From assembly GCF_000463115.2 (NCBI RefSeq), contig NZ_AWFX01000042.1, forward strand, positions 316,342 to 380,341: a DNA stretch of 64,000 bases, written 5' to 3'. The translations under genes were made by a program, and so were the position numbers. The notes below the pieces were generated by a model. It was given only the letters and a program-made list of their open reading frames with translations, was not told the DNA's origin and made no database searches. Numbering within the stretch: position 1 is the stretch's first letter; each line of letters begins with the position of its first letter. Shown here one piece after another: positions 63,741 through 64,000 of this stretch. The DNA comes from Franconibacter helveticus LMG 23732. Lineage in GTDB: Bacteria; Pseudomonadota; Gammaproteobacteria; Enterobacterales; Enterobacteriaceae.

Positions 63741-64000
63741 TTAATGCAAACAGCAGTTTTTATATTTTTTGCCGCTGCCGCACGGGCAGGGATCGTTACG
63801 GCCTGGCTTCAGTTCGGCGGTTACCGGCGTTTGCCGCAGTTCCGGCTGCGCCTGCCAGAACTGGCAGAGCTGCAATGCCGCCGGGCGAATAGCCTGCTGG
63901 CTTTGCTCATACTCCTGCTCCGTCATCCGCTCAAGCTTCTGGACATGCTCTTGCTGGCCATGCAGGGCGATTGCGTCAAGCGCCGGTTGCATTTCCGGCG
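63741..64000 (-). CDS. C-terminal part of a SEC-C motif protein (cut by window edge)
   Basis: The visible part ends in [20 protein letters not shown], a complete SEC-C zinc-binding motif (CxCxSGKKYKxCC) of the kind found at the C termini of SecA, YchJ and YecA-type proteins. The first in-frame ATG seen is at 63992, but the frame stays open to the window edge, so the protein probably starts outside. A helical region rich in Gln and Glu precedes the motif. The family cannot be decided from this part. Confidence 0.7.
   Translation of the reverse strand, partial: PEMQPALDAIALHGQQEHVQKLERMTEQEYEQSQQAIRPAALQLCQFWQAQPELRQTPVTAELKPGRNDPCPCGSGKKYKNCCLH

Overview
The window is a stretch of chromosome from a member of the Enterobacteriaceae. 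Many proteins are near-identical to Escherichia coli K-12 proteins of the 34-36 minute region (Sad, PtrR, SotB, MarC/R/A/B, EamA, YdeE, YneE, Tam, Dcp, YdfG, RspR, YdfZ, RspA, YnfA-D, SpeG, DmsD, BioD2, Mlc, YnfL, YnfM), and gene order largely follows that region. The DNA is GC-rich, and third codon positions are mostly G or C. It is therefore not E. coli itself; a higher-GC genus (Cronobacter, Franconibacter, Siccibacter, Enterobacter or Kosakonia type) fits, but I cannot fix the genus by eye. I see no rRNA, tRNA, insertion sequence or CRISPR array.

Layout. 1-150: three copies of a ~51 bp tandem repeat. 0.15-8.2 kb: sad/ptrR, an acetyltransferase, a lactate/malate-type dehydrogenase, a PhzF-like protein, the SotB exporter, then marC with a lipoprotein hydrolase behind it. 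8.3-9.6 kb: the complete mar operator and marRAB. 9.6-12.5 kb: two transporters and an AT-rich DUF943 gene. 12.5-24.3 kb: a nitrogen-scavenging unit read leftward: allophanate hydrolase, urea carboxylase, a GntR regulator and the UrtABCDE urea ABC transporter. A sigma-54 promoter sequence and an NtrC-like site precede its first gene. 24.6-33.2 kb: a MetE-like enzyme with MetJ boxes, then stress-type genes (DUF1264, KGG protein, bestrophin YneE, MerR, rhodanese, FtrA, Tam, manganese catalase). 33.5-35.4 kb: small genes, including a GnsA/GnsB homologue and a phage-like protein, perhaps a prophage relic. 35.4-43.4 kb: dcp, then guaD-xdhA-xdhB-xdhC for purine breakdown, also preceded by a sigma-54 promoter sequence and NtrC-like sites. 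43.7-50.0 kb: ydfG, rspR, ydfZ, ydfI and rspA with a sugar-acid transporter. 50.1-53.8 kb: ynfA, ynfB, speG, ynfC, ynfD, an isolated dmsD and ydgC. 54.2-57.7 kb: an OsmU-type osmoprotectant ABC transporter. 57.7-64 kb: bioD2, mlc, ynfL, ynfM, an M32 carboxypeptidase and the end of a SEC-C protein.

The strongest common theme is nitrogen economy. Guanine and hypoxanthine/xanthine oxidation (guaD-xdh) and urea uptake and ATP-dependent urea splitting (urt-uca-atzF) both carry sequences expected of NtrC/sigma-54 control. Purine catabolism can end in urea, so the two operons could act in one pathway, although the enzymes between urate and urea are not in this window. A second theme is small genes with clear ribosome binding sites and their own terminators (27.3, 31.9, 33.6, 34.3 and 34.8 kb).
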